Positions 8,183-14,975 of a stretch of 64,000 nucleotides of DNA are shown one piece after another. Origin of the DNA: Xenophilus sp003671765 (GTDB lineage: Bacteria; Pseudomonadota; Gammaproteobacteria; Burkholderiales; Burkholderiaceae_C); NCBI GenBank assembly GCA_051414805.1, contig CP166702.1:4464001-4528000 (forward strand), read 5' to 3'. The notes under the pieces were generated by a model. It saw only the letters and a list, made by a program, of their open reading frames with translations. It had not been told where the DNA came from and searched no databases. A program made the position numbers and the translations under genes. Every line of letters starts with the position of its first letter. Position 1 is the first letter of the stretch.

Positions 8183-9196
8183 ATGAGCAAGAAGTCCTTC
8201 CGCACGGCGCTCAATGAGGCGATGCGCCAGGAGATGGAACGCGACCCCACGGTCATTGCGCTCGGTGAAGACATCGCCGGCGGCATGGGCGCCAAGGGAC
8301 AACAGGACGCCTGGGGCGACGTACTGGGCGCCAGCAAGGGCCTGCTGGGCGAGTTCGGTCGCGAACGCATCTTCGACACGCCGATCAGCGAGAGCGCCTT
8401 CATCGGGGCGGCAGCCGGCGCGGCAGTGGCCGGCCTGAGGCCGATCGCCCAGTTGATGTTCGTCGACTTCTTCGGTGTCTGCGGCGACCAGATCATCAAC
8501 CAGATGGCCAAGTTCCGCTACATGTTCGGTGGCAAGGCGACGACGCCGGTGACGATACGGACGCTGTACGGCGCGGGGCTGCGCGCGGCCAGCCAGCACA
8601 GCCAGTGCCTGTACCCGGTCTTCACGCACGTGCCGGGGCTGAAGGTCGTCATCCCCTCCTCGCCCTACGAGGCCAAGGGCCTCATGATCCAGTCGATCCG
8701 CGACGACGACCCGGTGATCTTCTTCGAACACAAGGCGCTGTACGAGGACACCGAGGAGGTGCCGGACGAGCCCTATGCGATCCCGCTCGGCCAGGCGCGG
8801 GTGGCGCGCGAGGGCCGCGACGCCAGCATCGTCGCCTGCGGGCGCATGGTGAAGCACGCGCTGCATGCAGCCCAGGCCCTGGCGGGCCGCGGCGTGGACT
8901 GTGAGGTGCTCGATCTGCGGACGACGTCGCCCTTGGACACCGGCGCCATCCTCGCCAGCGTGGAGAAGACCGGCAGACTGGTCCTGGTCGATGAGGCCAA
9001 CCCACGCTGCAACATCGCCACCGACATCTCGGCACTGGTCGCCGAGGCGGCATTCGGTCGGCTGAAGGCGCCGATCAGAATGGTCTGCCCGCCGCATACA
9101 CCCGTGCCCTTCTCGCCGGGCCTGGAAGACGCCTACATCCCGAGCCCGGCGCGCATCGAGGAGACCGTGCGCAACACCGTGGGCTGGACGCCATGA
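8183..9196 (+). CDS. 2-oxoacid/acetoin dehydrogenase E1, beta subunit
   Basis: The 337-residue partner of the preceding alpha chain (AcoB/PdhB-like). The transketolase pyrimidine-binding domain occupies about residues 4-180 (ALGEDIAGGMGAKG, FDTPISESAFIGAAAGAA) and the transketolase C-terminal domain about 200-325 (VACGRMVKHALHAA, LVLVDEANPRCNIATDI). It starts 11 bp after the alpha gene with a GGAGACGGCC leader, and its last 4 bp overlap the lipoyl-domain gene (ATGA), pointing to translational coupling. Length is normal. Confidence 0.92.
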   Translation: MSKKSFRTALNEAMRQEMERDPTVIALGEDIAGGMGAKGQQDAWGDVLGASKGLLGEFGRERIFDTPISESAFIGAAAGAAVAGLRPIAQLMFVDFFGVCGDQIINQMAKFRYMFGGKATTPVTIRTLYGAGLRAASQHSQCLYPVFTHVPGLKVVIPSSPYEAKGLMIQSIRDDDPVIFFEHKALYEDTEEVPDEPYAIPLGQARVAREGRDASIVACGRMVKHALHAAQALAGRGVDCEVLDLRTTSPLDTGAILASVEKTGRLVLVDEANPRCNIATDISALVAEAAFGRLKAPIRMVCPPHTPVPFSPGLEDAYIPSPARIEETVRNTVGWTP

Positions 9197-9501
9197 GCGA
9201 TCGCGTCGTGGCACTCACCATGCCCCAGCTCGGCCTGACGATGAAGGAAGGCACGGTGGCCGCCTGGCATGCAGCGCCAGGCGTGGCGTTGCGCGCCGGC
9301 GACCCGGTGTTCGACGTCGAGACCGAGAAGGTGACCAGCGAATGCGCCGCACCGTGCCCAGGCGTCCTGCGCAGACAGGTGGTTCCCGTCGGCACCACCC
9401 TGGCCGTGGGCGAGCTGGTCGGCGTCATAGCGCCGCCCGACGCGGACGACGCCCAGATCGACCGCTTCGTGGCCGATTTCAAGCCGGAGCTGCGCGTCTG
9501 A
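9193..9501 (+). CDS. Free-standing lipoyl-domain protein
   Basis: A 102-residue protein consisting almost entirely of one lipoyl domain. The lipoylation motif is FDVETEKVTSE with the modifiable Lys at about residue 46, framed by the usual N-terminal MPQLGLTMKEGTV and the symmetric GVIAPPDADD. E2 enzymes normally carry this domain fused to a subunit-binding domain and the acyltransferase core; here the swinging arm is its own gene and the E2 core is encoded separately 350 bp downstream. It probably shuttles acyl groups between E1 and E2. A short acidic/aliphatic tail (QIDRFVADFKPELRV) could serve as a docking peptide; that is inference. Confidence 0.88.
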   Translation: MSDRVVALTMPQLGLTMKEGTVAAWHAAPGVALRAGDPVFDVETEKVTSECAAPCPGVLRRQVVPVGTTLAVGELVGVIAPPDADDAQIDRFVADFKPELRV

Positions 9502-9532
9502 AGCGGCTCCTTCCACCCGTTCGGAGTTCATC

Positions 9533-9847
9533 ATGACCCTCAAGGCCGCATTCATCTTCCTGGCACCGGGTGCCGACCCGGACGCCCATCGCGCCGTGCT
9601 GCACACCCCGGAGGTCGAGCTCACCGTCCTGGGCGCACCGGACTACGCCCGGGCCGAGGCGTGCGCAAAGGCACTGGCGGACGCCGGCGTCTCGGCAATC
9701 GAGCTGTGCGGCGGCTTCGGCATCGATGGCACGGCGCGCGTCGCGCGCGCCGCAGGCGGACGTGCCACCGTGGGCGTGGTCCGCTTTGACGCCCATCCCG
9801 GCCTGGGCGGCAAGAGCGGGGACCAGGTCTTCGCAGGCCGGTCCTGA
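9533..9847 (+). CDS. DUF6506-type small protein inside the split dehydrogenase operon
   Basis: A 104-residue protein that I take to be a DUF6506 member on the basis of its start (KAAFIFLAPGADPDAHRAVL) and alternating beta-alpha pattern. No catalytic motif is evident. The Gly-rich block (ELCGGFGIDGTARVARAAGG) looks like a ligand or phosphate loop. It lies between the free lipoyl domain and the E2 core, 31 bp and 4 bp from its neighbours, so a role tied to the dehydrogenase complex, such as a structural linker or sensor, is likely but unproven. The molecular function is unknown. Confidence 0.7.
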   Translation: MTLKAAFIFLAPGADPDAHRAVLHTPEVELTVLGAPDYARAEACAKALADAGVSAIELCGGFGIDGTARVARAAGGRATVGVVRFDAHPGLGGKSGDQVFAGRS

Positions 9848-9851
9848 CGCC

Positions 9852-10610
9852 ATGGCTGCCGCCACCGACGGGTCGCCCGCGCGACCGGGCGTCGAGACCT
9901 ACGACTACGCGCTGTTCGGTCCCGTCGAGGTCCGTCCGATGGGGCGCATCCGCGAGGTCATCGCGCGCCGCTTGCAGGCCAGCTGGAGCGACGTGCCGCA
10001 CGTCGCGCAGTTCGACGAGGTCGACGTCACCGCGCTGCTGGCGCTGCGCGGGCAAGCTTCGCAGGGCGAAACGTCCCGCAGGAAGCCAACGCTGCTGAGC
10101 TTCGTGATGCGCGCCTGCGCGCGTGCGCTCGGGGAGTTTCCCGAAGTCAACGCCTCGCTGGACGCGAGCGGCAGGAACCTGGTGCTCAAGCGCTATTGCC
10201 ATATCGCCTTCGCCGCCGAGACGCCCATCGGCCTGCTCGCACCCGTGCTGCGCGATGTCGATCGCAAAGGACTTCAGGAGATCGCGCAGGACATCGATGC
10301 ACTGGCGGCCAAGGCCAGGGCCGGCAAGCTGGAGCTGAGCGACGCGGAGGGCGCCTGCTTCACGGTCTCGAACCTCGGCAGCCTCGGGGGAACCGGCTTC
10401 ATTCCGATCATCAATGCGCCGGAATTGGCGATCCTCGGCATGGCACGTGCGGCCCCCAAGGTGGTCGACGTCGAAGGTCGCCTGATTGCGCGACCCATGC
10501 TGCCCCTGACCTTGGTATACGACCACCGCGTGATCGATGGGGCGGTCGGTGCGCGCTTCCTGGCTTCGGTCAAGCGGCAGCTCGAGACGCCGGGCGGATT
10601 GCTCGCCTGA
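9852..10610 (+). CDS. E2 acyltransferase catalytic core without lipoyl domain
   Basis: A 252-residue protein equal to only the C-terminal acyltransferase domain of dihydrolipoamide acyltransferases. The catalytic signature YDHRVIDGAVG (His and Asp of HRxxDG) is near the C-terminus, and SNLGSLGGTGFIPIINAPE and GMARAAPK are typical E2 core segments. The lipoyl domain and the linker regions are missing; the lipoyl domain is supplied by 9193-9501. The ATG at 9852 is 4 bp beyond the preceding stop. A longer open frame upstream runs through the DUF6506 gene in another phase and is not used. A peripheral subunit-binding motif is not obvious (PMGRIREVIARRLQASW is the core entry). Confidence 0.88.
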   Translation: MAAATDGSPARPGVETYDYALFGPVEVRPMGRIREVIARRLQASWSDVPHVAQFDEVDVTALLALRGQASQGETSRRKPTLLSFVMRACARALGEFPEVNASLDASGRNLVLKRYCHIAFAAETPIGLLAPVLRDVDRKGLQEIAQDIDALAAKARAGKLELSDAEGACFTVSNLGSLGGTGFIPIINAPELAILGMARAAPKVVDVEGRLIARPMLPLTLVYDHRVIDGAVGARFLASVKRQLETPGGLLA

Positions 10611-10649
10611 ATCCGCGCTGCAGCGGCCGGGCGGCGCGCTGGCCGGGCC

Positions 10650-11096
10650 CTAGGACGCGCTGCGGACCAGAAGAACCGGGATGGAACTGCTGCGCAACAC
10701 GTTCTCCGCGTCGCTTCCCAGGGCAACGCGGCTGACGCCGCGACGCCCGTGCGTTCCCATGACGATCAGTTCACAGCCTGCCTTGGCGGCCTCGTCGACG
10801 ATCACGTCGGACACGCGCTCGCCCACGACTTCGCGCACACTGCTGCCGCTCGACACGCCCGACTCCGCGGCTCGCTTGACGGCATCCGCGAGCACCTTCT
10901 CGCCGTAGCTTCTCATCTCCCTCAAGGCCGCCTCGAAACTTGTCAGCGCCGACATTTCCATCATCGAAGGAAAGTCGTCGATGACATGCAGGAGGTGCAG
11001 GTCGCTCTTGAGCTCGCGTGCCAGGCGAACGGCTTCTTCGAAGCCACGCTGCGCCGTCTTGCTGCCGTCGATCGGAACCAGAATTCTCGAGTACAT
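10650..11096 (-). CDS. Universal stress protein, UspA family
   Basis: A single-domain 148-residue Usp. It begins MYSRILVPIDGSKTA and ends with the ATP-binding signature GTHGRRGVSRVALGSDAENV (G-x2-G-x9-G-S form), so it is probably an ATP-binding, UspFG/TeaD-type dimer. Such proteins accumulate on starvation or oxygen limitation. The start at 11096 has GGAGAA nearby. It lies 20 bp after the cytochrome c gene on the same strand and converges with the E2 gene. Its probable promoter is the one carrying the symmetric box at 11712-11725. Confidence 0.93.
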   Translation of the reverse strand: MYSRILVPIDGSKTAQRGFEEAVRLARELKSDLHLLHVIDDFPSMMEMSALTSFEAALREMRSYGEKVLADAVKRAAESGVSSGSSVREVVGERVSDVIVDEAAKAGCELIVMGTHGRRGVSRVALGSDAENVLRSSSIPVLLVRSAS

Positions 11097-11116
11097 GGTT
11101 TTCTCCTTGGGTCGGA

Positions 11117-11521
11117 TCAAGTCGTCCGTCTGCAGTCCGCCGACAACGGGGGCGGCGATACGGGCCCGAGGCTTCGAAGCGACGCCTTGCCGTCGGCGGG
11201 GTCGAAGCCGTAGTAGCGATGGTTCAGGTAGCGAGCAACTGCCACGATGTCGTCGTCCCGCCAGCCGAGCGATGCAACGTCCTGCCAGCGCCGCACCTGC
11301 TCGGTGAGGGAGTTCCAGTCGCGCACGAGCTTTCGATCGCGCCAATGCACCTGCTCGGTGTGACAGGCGATGCAGTTGGTCGTGTACAGCAGCTCCCCGC
11401 GCGACTGCGCCCAGGCGGGTGCCAGGTTCAAGCTCGCCATCGCGATGGCCAGTGATGCCGCGAAGCGGCTCGGCAGGCGGGCACCGCGGCAGCGGGTCCT
11501 TCCTTCGAGCGCTGGACGCAT
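11117..11521 (-). CDS. Small periplasmic c-type cytochrome
   Basis: A 134-residue precursor with an N-terminal signal sequence (basic residues to about 15, hydrophobic stretch 17-37 ending PAWAQ) and one haem-binding motif CIACH. An axial Met candidate is not clear; His/His ligation is possible since the C-terminal part has NHRYYGFDP. It is probably an electron carrier to a terminal oxidase or reductase under microaerobic conditions. Start choice is uncertain: an in-frame ATG at 11662 preceded by GGAGAGAG sits 15 nt after the transcript start predicted from the box at 11712-11725, but that start would put 47 extra residues before the signal peptide. Confidence 0.8.
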   Translation of the reverse strand: MRPALEGRTRCRGARLPSRFAASLAIAMASLNLAPAWAQSRGELLYTTNCIACHTEQVHWRDRKLVRDWNSLTEQVRRWQDVASLGWRDDDIVAVARYLNHRYYGFDPADGKASLRSLGPVSPPPLSADCRRTT

Positions 11522-11711
11522 GACGACTGCATGTCGGACACCTGCGGCCGCCTCCTGCTCGTGCCGGCTCGTGCCGGCGGAGGTCGCGTTCCGCTGCAAA
11601 CACCACGGCCGTGCCGGGGCGTCGATTTCATGCATGCACGAGGGGATGGCATCGACAGTCATGGCTCTCTCCGCAATGCCTCCATTAGCTCCCGATCCGC
11701 CGGCGGGACCC

Positions 11712-11725
11712 TTGCGCTCGCGCAA
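11712..11725 (-). promoter_or_regulatory. Symmetric FNR/CRP-type box, cytochrome c-Usp promoter
   Basis: TTGCG-CTCG-CGCAA is a perfect inverted repeat. On the minus strand a -10-like GCTAAT at 11689-11684 begins exactly 29.5 bp from the centre, class II spacing, with a predicted start near 11677. Confidence 0.6.
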
Positions 11726-11852
11726 GGTTGCCGCAAGGTGCCCATGGACCCCGAAGCCCTGGCCCGAGCACGTCGCGGCAGTGCTTCTTCGCAGGGGCGA
11801 CGCGAGGACGAACAGCAGGTTCGCACCCCCGGCCGACCCGAGCGCCACCGGC

Positions 11853-11866
11853 TTGACACAGCGCAA
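11853..11866 (+). promoter_or_regulatory. FNR/ANR-like box, hsp20 promoter
   Basis: TTGAC-ACAG-CGCAA followed by a -10-like TAGATT at 11889-11894. The first base of the hexamer is 29.5 bp from the centre of the box, so the factor would sit at -41.5 relative to a start near 11901, leaving a 23-nt leader before the ATG. Confidence 0.65.
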
Positions 11867-11923
11867 CCGAACTGCCGATCCGAGTCCCTAGATTGGAGGG
11901 CCCTTCAACTCATTCGAGGAGCA

Positions 11924-12355
11924 ATGACCATGACCACCGCCCTGTCTCGCCTGGACCGAGTCGAGAACTTCCTGCCGGAGATGCTTCGACGCTGGGCCCG
12001 ACCATTGCAACTGCTCGACGAGACCGAGTTGCCGGCCGACATCCGCGTGGACATCTCGGAGAACGACAAGGAATATCTCGTCACGGCCGAGATTCCCGGC
12101 GCCAAGAAGGAGGATGTCCGCGTGTCGATCGACGGCAGCTACGTGTCGATCGCAGCGGAGATCAACAAGGACGAAGAGCGCAAGTCCGGCCGGTCGATCG
12201 TCAGGGAGACCTTCCGCGGCAGCGTCTCGAGGGGATTCTCACTGGCCAGCGAGGTCGATGACAAGAACGCCGTAGCGAAGCTGGAGGACGGCATCCTGCG
12301 GCTGACGCTGCCCAAGCGGGAAGGCGCCAGCCAGAAGCTGCTGAAGATCCAGTGA
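11924..12355 (+). CDS. Small heat-shock protein, Hsp20/alpha-crystallin family
   Basis: A 143-residue ATP-independent holdase. The alpha-crystallin domain spans about residues 42-140, with the strand-rich segments RVDISENDKEYLVTAEIPG and GSVSRGFSLASEVDD and the C-terminal block VAKLEDGILRLTLPKREG. The ATG at 11924 is preceded by AGGAG with 3-bp spacing. It would bind unfolding proteins during stress. The promoter carries an ANR-like box rather than an obvious sigma-32 sequence, linking it to oxygen control like other genes of this cluster. It is followed 42 bp later by an alcohol dehydrogenase gene. Confidence 0.94.
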   Translation: MTMTTALSRLDRVENFLPEMLRRWARPLQLLDETELPADIRVDISENDKEYLVTAEIPGAKKEDVRVSIDGSYVSIAAEINKDEERKSGRSIVRETFRGSVSRGFSLASEVDDKNAVAKLEDGILRLTLPKREGASQKLLKIQ

Positions 12356-12397
12356 GCGCTGCGGCATACGGTGCGCTGCGTGCAGATCCGGAAACCC

Positions 12398-13420
12398 ATG
12401 CCCGAAGCCCTGGTCTGCCACGCATCGGCCATGCGCGCCATGGTCCTGAACGCGCCGCGGACGCCACTGGAACTGCAATGGCGCACGGTCCCCAGCCCCG
12501 GGCCTGGAGAGTTGCGACTTCGCGTGCTCGCGTGCGCCGTGTGCCGCACCGACCTTCACATCGTCGACGGAGAACTCCCCTTGCCGGTGCTGCCGATCGT
12601 GCCGGGGCACGAGATCGTGGGCATCGTGGAAGAAGCCGGCTCCGTCGGCACCGGATTCGCGGTGGGTGATCTGGTCGGCGTTCCGTGGCTGGGCCACACC
12701 TGCAAGGTCTGCGAGTTCTGCAAGAACGGGCGAGAGAACCTCTGCGATGCGCCGCGATTCACCGGCTACCACCGGGATGGCGGCTTTGCGAGCCACGTCA
12801 TTGCCGAGGCCGCCTTCTGCCTGCCGCTGTCGATGCTCGGCGCCGATGCCGTCCATCTCGCGCCGTTGCTGTGTGCGGGCCTGATCGGCTGGCGGTGCCT
12901 GAGGGCGGCCGGCGACGGCGCGCAGCGGCTGGGGCTGTATGGCTTCGGCGCGGCGGCGCATCTTGTGGCGCAGGTCGCCACGGCGCAGAGGCGCCAGGTA
13001 TTCGCGTTCACCCGGCCCGGCGACCTTGCCACACAGGACTTTGCGCGGCGCCTGGGCGCGGCCTGGGCCGGCGGATCGGACGAGCGCCCACCCGCGTCAC
13101 TGGACGCCGCCATTGTGTTCGCGCCCGTGGGCGAACTGGTGCCGGCCGCGCTTCGTGCGGTGCGAAAGGGCGGCCGCGTGGTATGCGGCGGCATCCACAT
13201 GAGCGACATACCGGCCTTTCCCTATCGGCTGCTGTGGGAAGAACGCAGCCTGAGCTCGGTCGCCAACCTCACGCGCGGCGACGCCCGGGATTTCCTGGCT
13301 TTCGCGCAGGCCCATCCTCCCCAGGTCCACGCGGCGACCTATCCGCTCGAACAGGCAGACCAGGCACTGGCCGACCTGCGCAACGGCCGCATCGAAGGTG
13401 CAGCGGTGCTGGTGCCCTGA
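12398..13420 (+). CDS. Zinc-type alcohol dehydrogenase, second copy
   Basis: A 340-residue medium-chain dehydrogenase distinct from AdhP. The catalytic zinc motif CAVCRTDLHIVDGE and PGHEIVG, and a structural zinc lobe CKVCEFCKNGRENLC, are intact. The coenzyme site GLYGFGAAAH is less canonical than GxGxxG, and a long Ala-rich region follows. The start is uncertain: the ATGs at 12371, 12398 and 12431 are all in frame, and the family-like sequence begins at MRAMVLNAPRTPL (12431). It follows hsp20 and probably shares its promoter, then converges with the kinase/AAA gene with only 11 bp between stops. Its substrate cannot be told from sequence. Confidence 0.87.
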   Translation: MPEALVCHASAMRAMVLNAPRTPLELQWRTVPSPGPGELRLRVLACAVCRTDLHIVDGELPLPVLPIVPGHEIVGIVEEAGSVGTGFAVGDLVGVPWLGHTCKVCEFCKNGRENLCDAPRFTGYHRDGGFASHVIAEAAFCLPLSMLGADAVHLAPLLCAGLIGWRCLRAAGDGAQRLGLYGFGAAAHLVAQVATAQRRQVFAFTRPGDLATQDFARRLGAAWAGGSDERPPASLDAAIVFAPVGELVPAALRAVRKGGRVVCGGIHMSDIPAFPYRLLWEERSLSSVANLTRGDARDFLAFAQAHPPQVHAATYPLEQADQALADLRNGRIEGAAVLVP

Positions 13421-13431
13421 GCAAGACTCAC

Positions 13432-14958
13432 TCATGCACACCGGCCGGCGGCGCACCAGGCCGCTTCGATCGACGGAATGTCCACCGGCCCTTGCGTGTC
13501 CACTTCGATGGCGCAGGCGCGCTCGTCGGCCAGCAGAGCTTCGTGATGTGCCAACTGGTGCTCCAGCACCGTCGGGCCGGCTTCGGAAGGGTCCAGCCCT
13601 GCGGCCGCGCGTGCCACGACCCGCCGGCGCAGGGTTTGCGGGTCGGCCCGGCAATCCAGAATGGTGAAGGGCACCCGCAGTTCGCTGGCCAAGGCACGGA
13701 ACTGCAGGCGCTCGGCACGACGAAGGAAGCTCGCGTCCACGATCACCGGGTAGCCCGCGAGCAGCGCCTCTCGCGCGCAGACGCGCAGGCGCTCGAAGGT
13801 CCGGGCCGTCACTTGTTCACCATAGATGTCGAGCCCGTGTTCGGCCGACCGGGCGAGCGGGCCAAGGCCGTGAAGGCGCTTGCGTTCAGCGTCGGACCGA
13901 ACCCGGACCGCTCCCAGGGCACCGAGCAATCGAGAGGCGACGCTCGACTTGCCCGCACCGGAGAAGCCGTGCGTGATCATCAGCCGCGCCCCGACGCGGT
14001 GCTGCCGGCTCAGTTGCCAGGCACAGGCCACGTAATCGGGGGTCGCCCGCCCCTGTGCACTCTTTGGCGCCAGTTGCGCGGCCATGGCGCGTATCAGCGC
14101 CCGGTACACCTCGTAGAAGCGCCATACCCTGAGCCCCTCATAGTCGCCGCTGTGCTGCAGCCAGACATCCCGGAAGCGGAATGCAAGATCCTCGTAGCCC
14201 CGGGCCTGCAGGTCCATCGTGAGGAAGGCGACATCGCTGATCACGTCGATCCATCGCAGCGCCGGGTCGAACTCGATGCAGTCGAAGGGCACAAGCTCCC
14301 CATCCAGCAGGACGACATTGCCGGCATGCAGGTCGCCATGGCATTCACGCACCGCTGCGCTTTGCTGGCGTGTGATCCAAGCCATGCGCAGTGCGCGTTC
14401 CTGGTCGCGCATCCAGGCACCGAGGGTGGCCAGCCGCTCGTCGTGGTGCGTCGGCAACCCCGCCAGCACCTTCGCCACCGCGCCGGCGATTCGTTCCGGA
14501 CTGCCGAATCCGGAATCCGGGGCGGCGCGCTCCGCGCCGGCGTGCAGGGCATGCAGCCGCTGTGCCAGGCCATCGATCCGGGCAGGATCGAGTCGACCGG
14601 TTCCCAGCAGATCGGACAACAGGGATGACGGCGGAAACCGCCTCATGTGCACAAGATGGTCGATCGGCGCACCCGCACCGCCGATCCGCGGCGACGCCGG
14701 GCTGCCGCACACCGGCAAGACGTCAAGGTACAGCGCAGGAGCGACGCGCCGATTGAGCCGAAGTTCCTCGTCGCAGAAGTGCTTGCGCGCCGCGACGCTG
14801 CTGAAGTCGACGAAGGGCAGGCGCACCGGCTTCTTGAGCTTGAACGCGTCGGTGCTGGTCAGAAGCACCCAGGAAATGTGTGTCTCCACCTGCTCGACCG
14901 GCTCGCCATGCTCCTGCCGGAGCGCTTCGCGCAATGCCTCGACCAGCGTGGTGTCCAT
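13432..14958 (-). CDS. Bifunctional aminoglycoside-phosphotransferase-like / AAA ATP-binding protein
   Basis: A 508-residue two-domain protein. The N-terminal half (about 60-310) is an APH/choline-kinase fold with the Brenner motif HGDLHAGNVVLLDGE and the metal-binding FDCIEFDP. The C-terminal half (about 330-500) is a zeta-toxin/gluconate-kinase-like P-loop domain with GFSGAGKSSVAS. This fusion occurs widely in proteobacterial stress clusters. The natural substrate is unknown and it should not be read as an antibiotic-resistance gene. The start at 14958 was chosen because upstream frame overlaps the P-type ATPase gene, which ends 17 bp before it on the same strand. Confidence 0.85.
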   Translation of the reverse strand: MDTTLVEALREALRQEHGEPVEQVETHISWVLLTSTDAFKLKKPVRLPFVDFSSVAARKHFCDEELRLNRRVAPALYLDVLPVCGSPASPRIGGAGAPIDHLVHMRRFPPSSLLSDLLGTGRLDPARIDGLAQRLHALHAGAERAAPDSGFGSPERIAGAVAKVLAGLPTHHDERLATLGAWMRDQERALRMAWITRQQSAAVRECHGDLHAGNVVLLDGELVPFDCIEFDPALRWIDVISDVAFLTMDLQARGYEDLAFRFRDVWLQHSGDYEGLRVWRFYEVYRALIRAMAAQLAPKSAQGRATPDYVACAWQLSRQHRVGARLMITHGFSGAGKSSVASRLLGALGAVRVRSDAERKRLHGLGPLARSAEHGLDIYGEQVTARTFERLRVCAREALLAGYPVIVDASFLRRAERLQFRALASELRVPFTILDCRADPQTLRRRVVARAAAGLDPSEAGPTVLEHQLAHHEALLADERACAIEVDTQGPVDIPSIEAAWCAAGRCA

Positions 14959-14975
14959 GGATTCGGGCTCCCTGG

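Larger units (their letters stand above)
11522..11923. promoter_or_regulatory. Divergent regulatory region between cytochrome c/Usp and Hsp20 units
   Basis: This 402-bp gap holds two FNR/CRP-type boxes, each pointing at one of the two divergent transcription units (11712-11725 to the left, 11853-11866 to the right). No convincing gene was found in it, although the cytochrome frame stays open to 11866. Confidence 0.6.

Noticed and set aside
12685..14628. A 647-codon plus-strand frame
   Set aside because: It overlaps the second alcohol dehydrogenase in another phase and then runs antisense to the kinase/AAA gene; Arg/Gly/Pro-rich with no domain.
13432..14958. Aminoglycoside resistance gene
   Set aside because: The APH-like half has the kinase motifs but is fused to an AAA domain and sits in a stress cluster; such fusion proteins are not known resistance determinants.
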